NCBI GenBank assembly: GCA_022712315.1 | Contig: JALAGS010000028.1 | Span: forward strand, 1 to 64,000 | DNA: 64,000 nucleotides | Direction of reading: 5' to 3' | Source of the DNA: Sphingobacterium sp. | GTDB lineage: Bacteria > Bacteroidota > Bacteroidia > Sphingobacteriales > Sphingobacteriaceae | Shown: positions 19,056 through 29,379 of the stretch, piece after piece | Layout of the letters: every line of letters starts with the position of its first letter | Numbering within the stretch: the stretch's first letter is position 1 | Translations under genes and position numbers: made by a program | Notes under the pieces: model-generated | What the model saw: only the letters and a program-made list of their open reading frames with translations | Told to the model about the DNA's origin: nothing | Database searches by the model: none

Positions 19056-20183
19056 ATGATTTATGTCCACATACCCTTCTGTAAACAGGCCTGTCATTAT
19101 TGTGACTTCCATTTCAGCACTTCACTGCAGTACAAAAGTGAAATGATCAATGCATTATTACAGGAAATTGAACTTAGGGCACCCTATCTGGAAGATAAAA
19201 AGATTGAATCAATTTATTTCGGCGGTGGCACTCCTTCTCTTCTGGAAGGGGACGAAATAGCACAAATCATTGATACTATAGCAAAACATTTTGATATCGC
19301 CAACAATGCCGAGATCACCCTGGAAGCAAATCCAGATGATCTGAATCAGGCAAAAGTAAAAAGCCTTAGGAATACCCCGATCAACCGATTCAGCATCGGG
19401 ATACAGTCTTTCTTTGAAGAAGACCTCAAGTGGATGAACAGAGCCCATAACCAACAAGAAGCCACCGCCTCAATTATGCGGGTGCAAGATGCAGGGTTTG
19501 AAAATATTACCTGTGATCTCATCTACGGCTTCCCACTATTAACTGATGAAAAATGGCGCCACAATATGCAGCAGCTAATTGACTTTGCAATTCCCCATAT
19601 TTCTTCTTATTCCATGACAGTGGAAAGTAAAACAGCATTGGATCACTTTATCAAAAAAGGCATAAGTCCCGCTATTGATTCAGATCAGGCCGCAGATCAA
19701 ATGCACCTGCTCATCAATACATTGAAAGCCGCAGGATACGAACAGTATGAAATTTCAAATTTTGCAAAAAATGGGCACTATGCGCGTCACAATACAAATT
19801 ACTGGAAAGGCAAACATTATCTTGGTATTGGCCCCTCAGCGCATTCTTTCAATGGTACCGCTAGATCCTGGAATATATCCAACAATTCAAAATACATCTC
19901 TTCCATTCATTCAAATCAGCTTCCTTTGGAAGTAGAACAGCTGTCGACCTTGGACCAGATCAATGAGTGTATCATGACATCACTTAGAACAATGTGGGGC
20001 CTTGATTTAACCGAGATGGAAAATAGATTTGGACAGTCTGTTAAAAATAACGTATTGGAAGATGCAGCCTTATTCATAGCTGAAAAAAATCTCGTTTTGG
20101 ATGACAACAAATTGTGTTTAACGGATACAGGGAAATTAATGGCAGATCATATTATGTCAGAGTTGTTTATTATAGAGGATTAG
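19056..20183 (+). CDS. hemW: Radical SAM heme chaperone HemW
   Basis: 375 aa; MIYVHIPFCKQACHYCDFHF (CxxxCxxC), YFGGGTPSLL, GIQSFFEEDL. Confidence 0.93.
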   Translation: MIYVHIPFCKQACHYCDFHFSTSLQYKSEMINALLQEIELRAPYLEDKKIESIYFGGGTPSLLEGDEIAQIIDTIAKHFDIANNAEITLEANPDDLNQAKVKSLRNTPINRFSIGIQSFFEEDLKWMNRAHNQQEATASIMRVQDAGFENITCDLIYGFPLLTDEKWRHNMQQLIDFAIPHISSYSMTVESKTALDHFIKKGISPAIDSDQAADQMHLLINTLKAAGYEQYEISNFAKNGHYARHNTNYWKGKHYLGIGPSAHSFNGTARSWNISNNSKYISSIHSNQLPLEVEQLSTLDQINECIMTSLRTMWGLDLTEMENRFGQSVKNNVLEDAALFIAEKNLVLDDNKLCLTDTGKLMADHIMSELFIIED

Positions 20184-20287
20184 CAATGAAACATACATAA
20201 TATTAATAAAAACACAATAACAAACACGTAATAACATAAAAAATTGCTAAAATGAAAATATAACTCATTTTTTCATACAGTTTGTGC

Positions 20288-20295
20288 TATGTTTG
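20288..20295 (+). promoter_or_regulatory. Bacteroidota -7 element (TATGTTTG) upstream of gap
   Basis: Matches TAnnTTTG, 25 bp before the chosen start; no convincing -33 element. Confidence 0.35.
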
Positions 20296-20320
20296 CAACA
20301 TAATCTATTATAAAATTATT

Positions 20321-21769
20321 ATGTCACACAAGCCATCTTTTGACGAGGAAATCAAAAGTTATCAAGCACAACAAAATGCTGCAGTAAGCTTAATCCAAAT
20401 TGTTAGCAACCTATGGTACAACCATGCTGTCGAACTTGTCTTTTTTAGAAATCAGCTCATTGATGTAAAATCCAGTTCAATTCTCAACTTACTCAGCGAA
20501 AGCACTGTTCTTGCTGAAAAACCATTAAACATATTTGAAACACTCCACGCCGCTCAGGCCTTGGAGAAATTACCACTTTCTCCCGCACGTATTGATATTG
20601 GAAAACTAGCATTGCAGGTCAAGAAATACCATGTTGACCATACACAGCTCGTCAATTTTATCAGAGACGAGTTAAAGGGCATTAACCAGCAGCCGGAGTT
20701 AAAACCGCGAGATGTTGTGCTCTATGGCTTTGGACGTATTGGTCGTTTACTTGCCCGTGAACTTATAAACAAAGCGGGCTCCGGCCAACAGCTCCGCCTG
20801 CGCGCTATTGTAACGCGGGATGCAAACGATGCCAAATCTCTCTTGAAACGGGCAACATTATTAAAAACTGATTCGATACACGGTGAATTTGAAGGAAAAG
20901 TACTGGTAGACGCAGAAAATCAATCACTTATTATTAATGGTATAACTGTTCATCTAATCTCAGCCAAACAACCCGAGGATATCGATTATACAGCGTACGA
21001 TATACAGGATGCCTTAGTCATTGATAATACCGGAGCGTTCCGAGATAAGCAGGAGCTCAGTCGTCACTTATTGTCTAAAGGCACCCTTCAAGTTCTATTA
21101 ACAGCTCCAGGAAAAGGAATTCCAAATATCGTTTATGCTGTCAACGAAAAAGATATTGATCTACAAGAAGAGCATATATTTTCTGCAGCTTCTTGTACCA
21201 CCAATGCAATTTCCCCTATTCTGGCGGTTCTGGAAAATAAAATAGGCATTGAAAAAGGCCATATTGAGACCATACATTCATACACAAATGATCAGAATCT
21301 TGTAGATAATATGCACAAGAAATCTAGACGTGGGCGTGCCGCTGCATTGAATATGGTGATTACAGAGACTGGCGCCGGCAGCGCTGTTTCAAAAGTACTC
21401 CCTTCATTGGCCGGTAAGCTGACCTCCAACGCCATTCGTGTCCCTGTCCCAAATGGATCATTGGCTATTTTAAATCTTGAAACAAAATCTAAAATAACTG
21501 TCGACGAGATAAATGAGCTTTTAAGAGAGGCTTCATTTCATGGCGAGCTCGTTGAACAGATTAAATTTTCAAAGGACAATGAGCTCGTTTCTTCAGATAT
21601 CATTGGCAGCACTGCTGCCTCAATCGTTGATGCCCCCGCTACTATTGTTTCTGCCGACGGCAGGAACGTCATTCTGTATGTTTGGTATGACAATGAGTAT
21701 GGATATTCACACCAAGTTATGCGTTTGTCACGCCATATCACAGGTGTAAGAAGATATACTTACTATTAA
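20321..21769 (+). CDS. gap: Glyceraldehyde-3-phosphate dehydrogenase, long form with N-terminal extension
   Basis: Start set at MSHKPSFDEE. GFGRIGRLLARELI, catalytic SAASCTTNAISPIL, WYDNEYGYSHQVMRL. Confidence 0.93.
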   Translation: MSHKPSFDEEIKSYQAQQNAAVSLIQIVSNLWYNHAVELVFFRNQLIDVKSSSILNLLSESTVLAEKPLNIFETLHAAQALEKLPLSPARIDIGKLALQVKKYHVDHTQLVNFIRDELKGINQQPELKPRDVVLYGFGRIGRLLARELINKAGSGQQLRLRAIVTRDANDAKSLLKRATLLKTDSIHGEFEGKVLVDAENQSLIINGITVHLISAKQPEDIDYTAYDIQDALVIDNTGAFRDKQELSRHLLSKGTLQVLLTAPGKGIPNIVYAVNEKDIDLQEEHIFSAASCTTNAISPILAVLENKIGIEKGHIETIHSYTNDQNLVDNMHKKSRRGRAAALNMVITETGAGSAVSKVLPSLAGKLTSNAIRVPVPNGSLAILNLETKSKITVDEINELLREASFHGELVEQIKFSKDNELVSSDIIGSTAASIVDAPATIVSADGRNVILYVWYDNEYGYSHQVMRLSRHITGVRRYTYY

Positions 21770-21806
21770 CAGGCAATGCTCAAAAATATAAAAGGCGGCA
21801 CCATAG

Positions 21807-23084
21807 CTAGTCATGGTCGGAAGATTCTTCTTCCGACTTTTTTATGTTTACACTAGCGCCCTTAAGATACTTCATAATGATCTGTGTCGCTCCAGCTTTC
21901 TGTAATACATACGCACGAGCCAATTTGCCTGCTTCTTGACAAATAGACTGATCCTGTAGTGTGCAAAATATGCGCTTCAGTTCTTTACTATTCGCAATAG
22001 AAAAACCCGAGCCATTTTCTACAAGATCTTTAGCTTCGTGAAATTTTTTGAAATTAGGACCAAAAAGAACGAGAATGCCATAAGTTGCCGCTTCAAGGGT
22101 GTTGTGTATACCTACACCAAATCCCCCCCCGATATAGGCCATTTGACCGTAACCATAAAGAGAAGATAACATGCCAATATTATCAATAACGAGCACATTT
22201 GATTCCGCTACTACTGCAGCACTATAAGTTGCCATTTTGGAAAAACGTAGTGCCGCTGGCCAAAGATTAAAAATACTGTTCAGGTGCGATTCATTAATTT
22301 CATGTGGCGCTAAGATCAATTTATAATTGGAATAATCCTGAAACAATTCCTGCAAAATCTGCTCGTCTTCTGGCCAAGTACTTCCTGCAACCAAAATAGG
22401 ACGATCTCCGATAAACTGTACTATTTCAGGAATCATCTGCCTATTTTTAGGAAGGTTGACAACACGGTCGAACCGGGTGTCTCCTGCGAGGCTCGCATTT
22501 CTTATCCCAAATTCCTTTAGTAGACGTACACTTTCCTCATTTTGGACAAAAAAATAGGTCACATAGCTTAAAATTTTTAGAAAGAAAGTTCCGTACGCTT
22601 GGAAGAAAATCTGTTCAGGTCGAAAAATAGCAGAAATTAAATAAAGTGGAATAGAGCGCTTATGTAGACCTTCAAAAAAGTAATACCAATATTCATACTT
22701 GGTAAACAGAACAAAACTAGGATTCACAAGATCTAAGAATAACCGAGCATTCTTCGCTGTATCATAAGGGAGATAAAAAACGTAATCTGCCAGATTTGTA
22801 TTTTTGCGGATCTCGTAGCCGGAAGGGGAGTAAAATGTTACAATAATTTTATGCTCCAAATAATTATTTTTTACCGCCTCCAGGACTGGTCGCCCTTGCT
22901 CAAATTCACCCAATGAAGCAAAATGAAACCAGATATGTTTTTGGGAAGAATCAACCGTTTGTTTCATCTTAGAATACCAGTCTTTTCGCCCCTGTACCAT
23001 CAGCCTTGCTTTGGCATGAAAAGGGGCCAAAATACGCAGTAAGAGTCTATAAAGAACGATTCCAATTGAATAAAGCAAACGCAT
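21807..23084 (-). CDS. waaA: 3-deoxy-D-manno-octulosonic acid (Kdo) transferase
   Basis: 425 aa; HFASLGEFEQGRPVLEAVK, LVAGSTWPEDEQIL, AYIGGGFGVGIHNTLEAATYGILVLFGPNF. Confidence 0.93.
   Translation of the reverse strand: MRLLYSIGIVLYRLLLRILAPFHAKARLMVQGRKDWYSKMKQTVDSSQKHIWFHFASLGEFEQGRPVLEAVKNNYLEHKIIVTFYSPSGYEIRKNTNLADYVFYLPYDTAKNARLFLDLVNPSFVLFTKYEYWYYFFEGLHKRSIPLYLISAIFRPEQIFFQAYGTFFLKILSYVTYFFVQNEESVRLLKEFGIRNASLAGDTRFDRVVNLPKNRQMIPEIVQFIGDRPILVAGSTWPEDEQILQELFQDYSNYKLILAPHEINESHLNSIFNLWPAALRFSKMATYSAAVVAESNVLVIDNIGMLSSLYGYGQMAYIGGGFGVGIHNTLEAATYGILVLFGPNFKKFHEAKDLVENGSGFSIANSKELKRIFCTLQDQSICQEAGKLARAYVLQKAGATQIIMKYLKGASVNIKKSEEESSDHD
21816..21843 (+). terminator. Rho-independent terminator for gap, embedded in the 3' end of convergent waaA
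   Basis: gtcggaag-attctt-cttccgac followed by TTTTTT; lies inside the last codons of the minus-strand waaA CDS (stop at 21807). Confidence 0.8.
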
Positions 23085-23149
23085 GTTTTTAAAATAATGT
23101 TTATCTTAGTCAAAGATATTAAACCCATTTCATTAAAAGGAACCATTGA

Positions 23150-24142
23150 GTGGAAAATAAACATCGCAAGCGAATTTTGATAACAGGTGCAGCAGGCTTC
23201 CTAGGTTCCCATCTTTGCGATCGCTTTATTGCAGAAGATTATGATGTCATTGGGATGGACAACCTGATTACCGGAGACCTACAGAACATTGCACATTTAT
23301 TCAAATTGGAAAATTTTGACTTCTATCATCACGATGTATCAAAATTTGTCCACATCCCTGGACATCTGGATTATATCTTACATTTTGCGTCGCCGGCAAG
23401 TCCTGTCGATTATCTTAAGATCCCAATACAAACACTGAAAGTTGGATCCTTAGGCACGCATAACCTCCTTGGATTAGCACGCGCAAAACAAGCGCGCATA
23501 TTGGTTGCATCTACTTCAGAAGTTTATGGCGACCCACTAGTTTCTCCTCAATCCGAAGACTACTGGGGCAATGTAAACCCTGTAGGACCTCGCGGAGTAT
23601 ATGATGAAGCTAAACGTTTCCAAGAGGCAATAACCATGGCTTATCACAACGCCCATGGTTTGGATACCCGTATTGTCAGAATATTTAACACCTTTGGTTC
23701 AAGAATGCGCCTCAGTGATGGTCGAGCTATCCCCACATTCATCGCTCAGGCCATACGTGGAGAGGATATCACCATTTTTGGAGACGGTTCACAGACACGA
23801 TCATTTTGCTATATCGATGATCAAATCGAAGGCATCTATCGAGTGTTGCATTCTGATTGTGTAAATCCCATCAATATTGGCAATCCCGACGAAATTACCT
23901 TGCTCCAGTTGGCCCAAGAAATCATAGCATTAACAGGAAGCTCAAGTAAAATTACATATGAAGCCTTGCCGGTCGACGATCCTAAACAACGGAAACCCGA
24001 TATCGGAATGGCCAGATTAAAATTAGCTTGGCAACCTGAGATAGACCGCAAAACAGGATTAAAAAAGACCATTGAATTTTACAAAGAAATTCCTTTGGAG
24101 AACTTATCACATAAAGACTTTACTTACTATAATCAACAATAA
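23150..24142 (+). CDS. NAD-dependent SDR, UDP-glucuronate decarboxylase (UDP-xylose synthase)-like, GTG start
   Basis: 330 aa; [75 protein letters not shown]. Confidence 0.88.
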   Translation: MENKHRKRILITGAAGFLGSHLCDRFIAEDYDVIGMDNLITGDLQNIAHLFKLENFDFYHHDVSKFVHIPGHLDYILHFASPASPVDYLKIPIQTLKVGSLGTHNLLGLARAKQARILVASTSEVYGDPLVSPQSEDYWGNVNPVGPRGVYDEAKRFQEAITMAYHNAHGLDTRIVRIFNTFGSRMRLSDGRAIPTFIAQAIRGEDITIFGDGSQTRSFCYIDDQIEGIYRVLHSDCVNPINIGNPDEITLLQLAQEIIALTGSSSKITYEALPVDDPKQRKPDIGMARLKLAWQPEIDRKTGLKKTIEFYKEIPLENLSHKDFTYYNQQ

Positions 24143-25173
24143 TGAACAAAAAAATATTAGTCACAGGGGGAACGGGTTACATCGGTTCACACACAGTAGT
24201 TGAACTTCATCAAGCAGGATATGTTCCTGTTATTGTCGATGATCTATCGAATTCAAACATTAAAATTTTAGATCAGATCGAGAAGATCATTGGTGTTAGA
24301 CCCGAATTCCACCAATTCGATCTTTGTGACACAAACAAAGTCAATGATTTTGTAAAAAACAATACGGACATTTCAGGCATTATCCATTTTGCGGCATCTA
24401 AAGCTGTTGGTGAATCGGTGCAAAAACCATTAAAATATTACCACAACAATTTCTTTTCATTAATCAATTTGTTGGAAGCTTATCAAAATAAACCGATTAA
24501 TTTCGTATTCTCTTCAAGCTGTACTGTATACGGTGAACCCGACTACCTGCCTGTCGATGAAAGTGCTCCTGTAAAAAAGGCGACTTCCCCATACGGAAAC
24601 ACCAAACAAATCGCAGAAGAAATATTACAAGAAACTGCTTCGGCATATGACAATTATAATATTATTGCTTTACGTTACTTCAATCCAGTTGGAGCACATG
24701 AATCCGCTTTAATCGGCGAATTACCAAATGGTGTACCGCAAAATCTATTGCCTTTCATCACGCAGACCGCAATTGGAAAAAGAGAAAAACTAACCGTTTT
24801 TGGGTCAGATTATGATACCCCAGATGGCTCTTGCATCCGCGATTATATCCATGTAGTTGATTTAGCTAAAGCGCATGTTGCAGCTATCAAATTATTAGAA
24901 CAAGGTAACCCAAATGGAAAATACGACGTATTCAATGTGGGAACCGGAAATGGCTATTCTGTTCTTGAAGCGATTAAAGCATTTGAAAAGGCCTCTGGAC
25001 AGAAATTAAATTACGAATTTGGTCCTCGTCGTGATGGAGATATTATCAAAGTATACGGTGATGTCACTAAATCAGCCAATCAGCTGCATTGGAAAGCAGC
25101 TCTCGGCATAGACGAAATGATGGCCTCTGCTTGGGCTTGGGAAAAAAATCTACAGGAAAATCCCCTAGATTAA
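24142..25173 (+). CDS. galE: UDP-glucose 4-epimerase
   Basis: 343 aa; ILVTGGTGYIGSHTVVEL, SSSCTVYGEPDYLPVDE, SPYGNTKQIAEEI; overlaps the preceding stop by 1 nt. Confidence 0.93.
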   Translation: MNKKILVTGGTGYIGSHTVVELHQAGYVPVIVDDLSNSNIKILDQIEKIIGVRPEFHQFDLCDTNKVNDFVKNNTDISGIIHFAASKAVGESVQKPLKYYHNNFFSLINLLEAYQNKPINFVFSSSCTVYGEPDYLPVDESAPVKKATSPYGNTKQIAEEILQETASAYDNYNIIALRYFNPVGAHESALIGELPNGVPQNLLPFITQTAIGKREKLTVFGSDYDTPDGSCIRDYIHVVDLAKAHVAAIKLLEQGNPNGKYDVFNVGTGNGYSVLEAIKAFEKASGQKLNYEFGPRRDGDIIKVYGDVTKSANQLHWKAALGIDEMMASAWAWEKNLQENPLD

Positions 25174-25177
25174 AAAT

Positions 25178-25216
25178 AAAAAAACGTCCAATGTCGCTGA
25201 CATTGGACGTTTTTTT
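25178..25216. terminator. Rho-independent terminator (bidirectional)
   Basis: Perfect 18-bp stem aaaaaaacgtccaatgtc/gacattggacgttttttt with a gct loop, between convergent genes. Confidence 0.92.
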
Positions 25217-25263
25217 ATTGCGCATTTTCTATTGATACCCTCGATCACGGATAATTAAGATCC

Positions 25264-27006
25264 TTATACCAACTCCTTATCTGAAATATATTCCATCAGT
25301 ACACCAGCTTGGTCCCCAAGTTTCTTTTTCAGACGCTGCATTGATTTTTTTATTGCATCAGGAGTGACACCAAGGACATTGGCAACTTCCTTATTATTTA
25401 GCCCCAATTTCATAAGCACAATGACCCGCAGATTAGATTCGGTGATATCGGAAAATTTGGATTGTATATCCTGAAGTAAATTTGGGAATTCTTTTACAAT
25501 CAATAATTTAAATTCCTGCCATTTCTCTTCAGTGATAAGATGCGACTGTAGCAACGTTTTTAGTTCATCACGATCCTTTTCAACAACATTCCCTCTTTCC
25601 TCAAGCATCGCTGAAAGCACATTTATCTGTTCATTATTTCTCTTGAGGTAAGCGACATACTCTTCCACCTGACTTTTGGAACTTACCAATTCCCTATCCA
25701 ATTCCGCCTTTGTATATTTTAAATTAAGAAGCTGATATTCATAATCACGTATCCGTTTTTTTGCACGGGATCGTACAGCATTGTATATAAAAAAGAATAA
25801 CACCAGTACCAACAAACTTACGATCAGCCATAGTCGTCTTTCGGTTTGTTTTTTCTTAATAACAGCTTGTGCCAGCGATAATTTATCGGCATACTTTTGC
25901 TTATCAGCCATAAACTTCAATTGGGACAATACCGGATCGCCATCTAAAAAGCGTAAAGAATCCTGGAGGCGTTCAATTCTTCTTCGCGCATTCAGCTCAC
26001 GGCCCGTATCACGGCTTTGAATCGCTAAATTCAGCTTGTGGATCTCAAGTTCAAGTATCGTTTTCTTATCGTCCGAGCCAGACAAAAGAGATTCAGCCTC
26101 TGCTATCATTTGTCGGACATCTTTAGTTTCCTTACTCGCTATGTTTAAACGAATCCGCATCATTAAGGCAAAGATTGTGTTTCGGTCATTACCAAGAGAT
26201 CTCGAAATTTCAAGATCCTTATCCAGCAGCAATAAAGCCTTACGATAATCCTTCATGCCTTCAAATACCGCCGCCTGATTACCCAAAATCTTTGCATAAC
26301 GCAATGAATCATTTTCAGAAAGAGCCAAAGTTTGAGCCAGCTCAAAATTTTTCATTGCCTGCAGTGTATCACCACCGCTTTTTAACGTCAATACACCTAA
26401 ATTGTCTAAAATCTCGGCTTTTAATCCTGGTGAAATTTGTTCCTGTTGCTGCCCTAAATTTAGGTATTTGATTCCAGAGGTATAATCGCCTAAGGTTCCA
26501 AAAAAATAACCAAGCTTCTTATAGGTTTGTGTTAGGTCCAAAACAAGTTCTTTAGGGATATCTTCCAGCCCTTTTTCTCCTTCCAAGATAAAAGGTAATG
26601 CTTCAGAAGCTTTCAGACATCGATATAGATAAAACCCGTACATTACTTTAACCCAAGCTCGTACATTTTGGTAGCTATACCCCTCTTCAAGATCCAGGGC
26701 TTTCAAATAGTATTTGTCACTAAAACTATTTCTTGCACCCTCGTCATTAAAAGACTGATCCGCCAGTAGACAATAATAGATTGCCAAAAGTGCCTTATCA
26801 TTTTTTCGTACCGCTTGGCTAAAATATGGTGCAAGATATTTACTTAAGGTTAGACTAGAGGTTTGATACTTTTCTGACTCCTTGATAATTGTTTCGTAGA
26901 AGTTCTTCTCTTCAACCGAGGAATTGGAGTCCATTAGATCCATCCCACAGACAACATGACAAGGCATGATTGTTAGGAAAAGAAGAAATAGAAGAAATCG
27001 AAACAT
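25264..27006 (-). CDS. TPR-containing transmembrane regulator with C-terminal LuxR-like HTH
   Basis: 580 aa; signal-like N-terminus, TPR-type helices, TM segment RRLWLIVSLLVLVLFFFIYNAV, C-terminal LRVIVLMKLGLNNKEVANVLGVTPDAIKKSMQRLKKKLG. Confidence 0.85.
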   Translation of the reverse strand: MFRFLLFLLFLTIMPCHVVCGMDLMDSNSSVEEKNFYETIIKESEKYQTSSLTLSKYLAPYFSQAVRKNDKALLAIYYCLLADQSFNDEGARNSFSDKYYLKALDLEEGYSYQNVRAWVKVMYGFYLYRCLKASEALPFILEGEKGLEDIPKELVLDLTQTYKKLGYFFGTLGDYTSGIKYLNLGQQQEQISPGLKAEILDNLGVLTLKSGGDTLQAMKNFELAQTLALSENDSLRYAKILGNQAAVFEGMKDYRKALLLLDKDLEISRSLGNDRNTIFALMMRIRLNIASKETKDVRQMIAEAESLLSGSDDKKTILELEIHKLNLAIQSRDTGRELNARRRIERLQDSLRFLDGDPVLSQLKFMADKQKYADKLSLAQAVIKKKQTERRLWLIVSLLVLVLFFFIYNAVRSRAKKRIRDYEYQLLNLKYTKAELDRELVSSKSQVEEYVAYLKRNNEQINVLSAMLEERGNVVEKDRDELKTLLQSHLITEEKWQEFKLLIVKEFPNLLQDIQSKFSDITESNLRVIVLMKLGLNNKEVANVLGVTPDAIKKSMQRLKKKLGDQAGVLMEYISDKELV

Positions 27007-27258
27007 ATCGGTACCAGCATTGAATTTCGCAATAAAAATAAAAAATAATTTTAATTAAATCACCATAAGACAAAATCAACTCGCATAAGCCATCCTTAGG
27101 GTTAGAGCGCCAATTATTGACTTAAACTCTCTTCGCTTAATAAAAGAATACAGTTCCAACCACCCCGATGTTGTAGCAGCATCGAATGAAGCAGGCACAT
27201 ATTAAAAAAAACAGCACTCTATTCAAAAGGGAGCAAATTAGTCATTTCATATAGGTAA

Positions 27259-27840
27259 TTATTCCGCATCAAAATGATAAATGCGATTTGGTGTAATTGC
27301 CTGCGTTAATTGCACATCGTAATCATCTTTATCCCAGATGACATCAATTGGATCAAAAAACGATAATCCAACACGCTGTACATCGACTTTACAACCAGAG
27401 AAAAAGCGGTCATAAAATCCCTTCCCATACCCCACTCTATAACCAAAAAGATCAAAGATTAACAAAGGGGCTATAATCATATCAATAGCTGATGAAGCCA
27501 CCTGAACACCCGATATTGGCTCAGAAATACCCCATTTATTCGTTTCAAATATGGTATGTTCATCCAATATATAATGTTGCATCGAACAATCCTCAAAATT
27601 AGATCGGGAAACAACAATTTTTATTTGCGGAAAAACCTGCTGCACGTAATTTATGATTGGATAAGTGTTCGGTTCGTGGTATTTTTCTATGGGAATAAAA
27701 ATGTGTAGAAAGGCTATCTTTGAGAGGTCAAGCTTTGTAAATTGAGAAAGAAGAAGTTCATTAAGTGCAATTTCGACGTCCAATGACAGCTGACATCTTT
27801 TAATCTTATATTCTAATCTTAATTCCTTTTTTGATTTCAT
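27259..27840 (-). CDS. 5-formyltetrahydrofolate cyclo-ligase family protein
   Basis: 193 aa; IIAPLLIFDLFGYRVGYGKGFYDRFF motif. Confidence 0.9.
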   Translation of the reverse strand: MKSKKELRLEYKIKRCQLSLDVEIALNELLLSQFTKLDLSKIAFLHIFIPIEKYHEPNTYPIINYVQQVFPQIKIVVSRSNFEDCSMQHYILDEHTIFETNKWGISEPISGVQVASSAIDMIIAPLLIFDLFGYRVGYGKGFYDRFFSGCKVDVQRVGLSFFDPIDVIWDKDDYDVQLTQAITPNRIYHFDAE

Positions 27841-28021
27841 CTTTAAAATAATTATTTATTAAAATTAGTCTCAATACCATCCAAAGGATCCTTTAGAGGA
27901 TATCACTTATGTCAATATTAACCAAAAATAACATTCCTGACAATTCAATTGTATTTAAGGCAAAAAAATAAAAATTCTAGTTCGAAACCGAAAAACTGGC
28001 ACTCAAATCTATTCAAAACAC

Positions 28022-28058
28022 AAAAAAAACGGCCTTGTAGCGAGCGCTATCAAGACCG
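28022..28058 (-). terminator. Rho-independent terminator downstream of efp
   Basis: Minus strand reads cggtcttgatagcgctcgctacaaggccgttttttttg: GC-rich hairpin followed by 8 T. Confidence 0.85.
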
Positions 28059-28088
28059 AATAATCAACCTAAACCTAAAATCTTTATA

Positions 28089-28649
28089 TTATTTTACGCG
28101 CTCGATATAATTACCAGTTTGCGTATCAACTCTCACTTTCTCACCTTGATTAATGAACAACGGTACCATAATCTCAACACCAGTCTCTACAGTCGCCTTT
28201 TTCAATGCGTTTGTAGAAGTATCTCCTTTTACAGCCGGTTCAGTATATGTAATTTCCAACTCTACACTTTTTGGAGCTTCTGCCATAATAGGCTCATCGC
28301 TTTCAAAAGCAATAATTACAGTCATTCCCTCTTTCAAGAATCGTGCTGAATCACCAAACAAAAATTTAGGAATATTAAATTGCTCGTATGTATTATTATC
28401 CATTACCACGAAGAAGTCCCCATCTTCATATAAATATTGATAATCACTCGTTTCTACTCGTGCTATCTCTACAGACTCGTCAACTCTAAAACGGTATTCA
28501 ACTAACTTTCCAGTTTTAACATTACGCATTCTAGCTTGATAGAATGCACGTAAATTACCTGGTGTACGGTGTATATATTCTTCTACGGATACTAATTCTC
28601 CGTTAAATCTTAAGATATTTCCTGATTTTACCTCTGATGCCTTAGCCAT
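28089..28649 (-). CDS. efp: Translation elongation factor P
   Basis: 186 aa; MAKASEVKSGNILRFNGELVSVEEYIHRTPGNLRAFYQARMRNVKTGKLVEYRFR. Confidence 0.96.
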   Translation of the reverse strand: MAKASEVKSGNILRFNGELVSVEEYIHRTPGNLRAFYQARMRNVKTGKLVEYRFRVDESVEIARVETSDYQYLYEDGDFFVVMDNNTYEQFNIPKFLFGDSARFLKEGMTVIIAFESDEPIMAEAPKSVELEITYTEPAVKGDTSTNALKKATVETGVEIMVPLFINQGEKVRVDTQTGNYIERVK

Positions 28650-28733
28650 TCTTTGAATTGAACTTTAAACGGTTATCTCATTATTGAGTCGTCAAAAGTA
28701 CAAAAACTAATTGTGTTATTAAAATTTCATTCG

Positions 28734-29363
28734 CTACTTTTTAAAATCTACAATGGAAATAGTTTCATCGCAGAATTCATACTCTTTTTTTTGATTCGAG
28801 CAGACAATAAATAATCTGGATGGCAACTCTGTACGGTCTATCAAGCTAAGATACCATTGTTCACCCGCACTATCCAAATTACTTGTAGGTTCATCCAGTA
28901 AAACTAGGTCAGATGCGGAACAGCAAGCTAGCGCCAGTTTTACACGCTGCCGCATACCTGACGAAAAAAAACGTAGCTCTCTGTCCAGTGCATGCTCCAA
29001 TCCCAAAAGGTTGACGACAGTTTGTTTATCAAAAGAAGGAAGATAATTTTTAAATTTGAAATGAAAATCAATCAGCTCATTTAGGGTAAATTCCTCGATC
29101 AGCTCAACATAGGGAGCTGCAAGAGATAGTTGCTGATAGATATGATCTAAAGGAAGGACTTCGTCTCCATCTGTGTAGATTAGTTCACCCGATGAGGGTG
29201 CCAAACTACTTGAAAGCACTTTTAGAAAAGTAGATTTCCCTGAACCATTATGGCCGAGGATGGCATAACTCTTGCCGGACTCAAAGGTATAGTTTATATG
29301 CCTAAAAATCCATTCATTGTTATACCTCCTACCAATATCTTTTAATGTAATTTTCAAATTCAC
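28734..29363 (-). CDS. ABC transporter ATP-binding protein
   Basis: 209 aa; Walker A GHNGSGKS, signature FFSSGMRQRVKLALA, Walker B DLVLLDEPTSNLD. Confidence 0.92.
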   Translation of the reverse strand: MNLKITLKDIGRRYNNEWIFRHINYTFESGKSYAILGHNGSGKSTFLKVLSSSLAPSSGELIYTDGDEVLPLDHIYQQLSLAAPYVELIEEFTLNELIDFHFKFKNYLPSFDKQTVVNLLGLEHALDRELRFFSSGMRQRVKLALACCSASDLVLLDEPTSNLDSAGEQWYLSLIDRTELPSRLFIVCSNQKKEYEFCDETISIVDFKK

Positions 29364-29379
29364 TAGAATCGATACGCGA

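Noticed and set aside
20321-21769. Unusually long GAPDH as a novel fusion
   Set aside because: Long GAPDH with an N-terminal extension of about 130-140 residues is a known form in Bacteroidota and other bacteria.
27007-27258. AT-rich gap with cgatg...catcg palindrome as a possible RNA gene
   Set aside because: Only a 5-bp stem; no tRNA-like or conserved RNA features that I can recognise.
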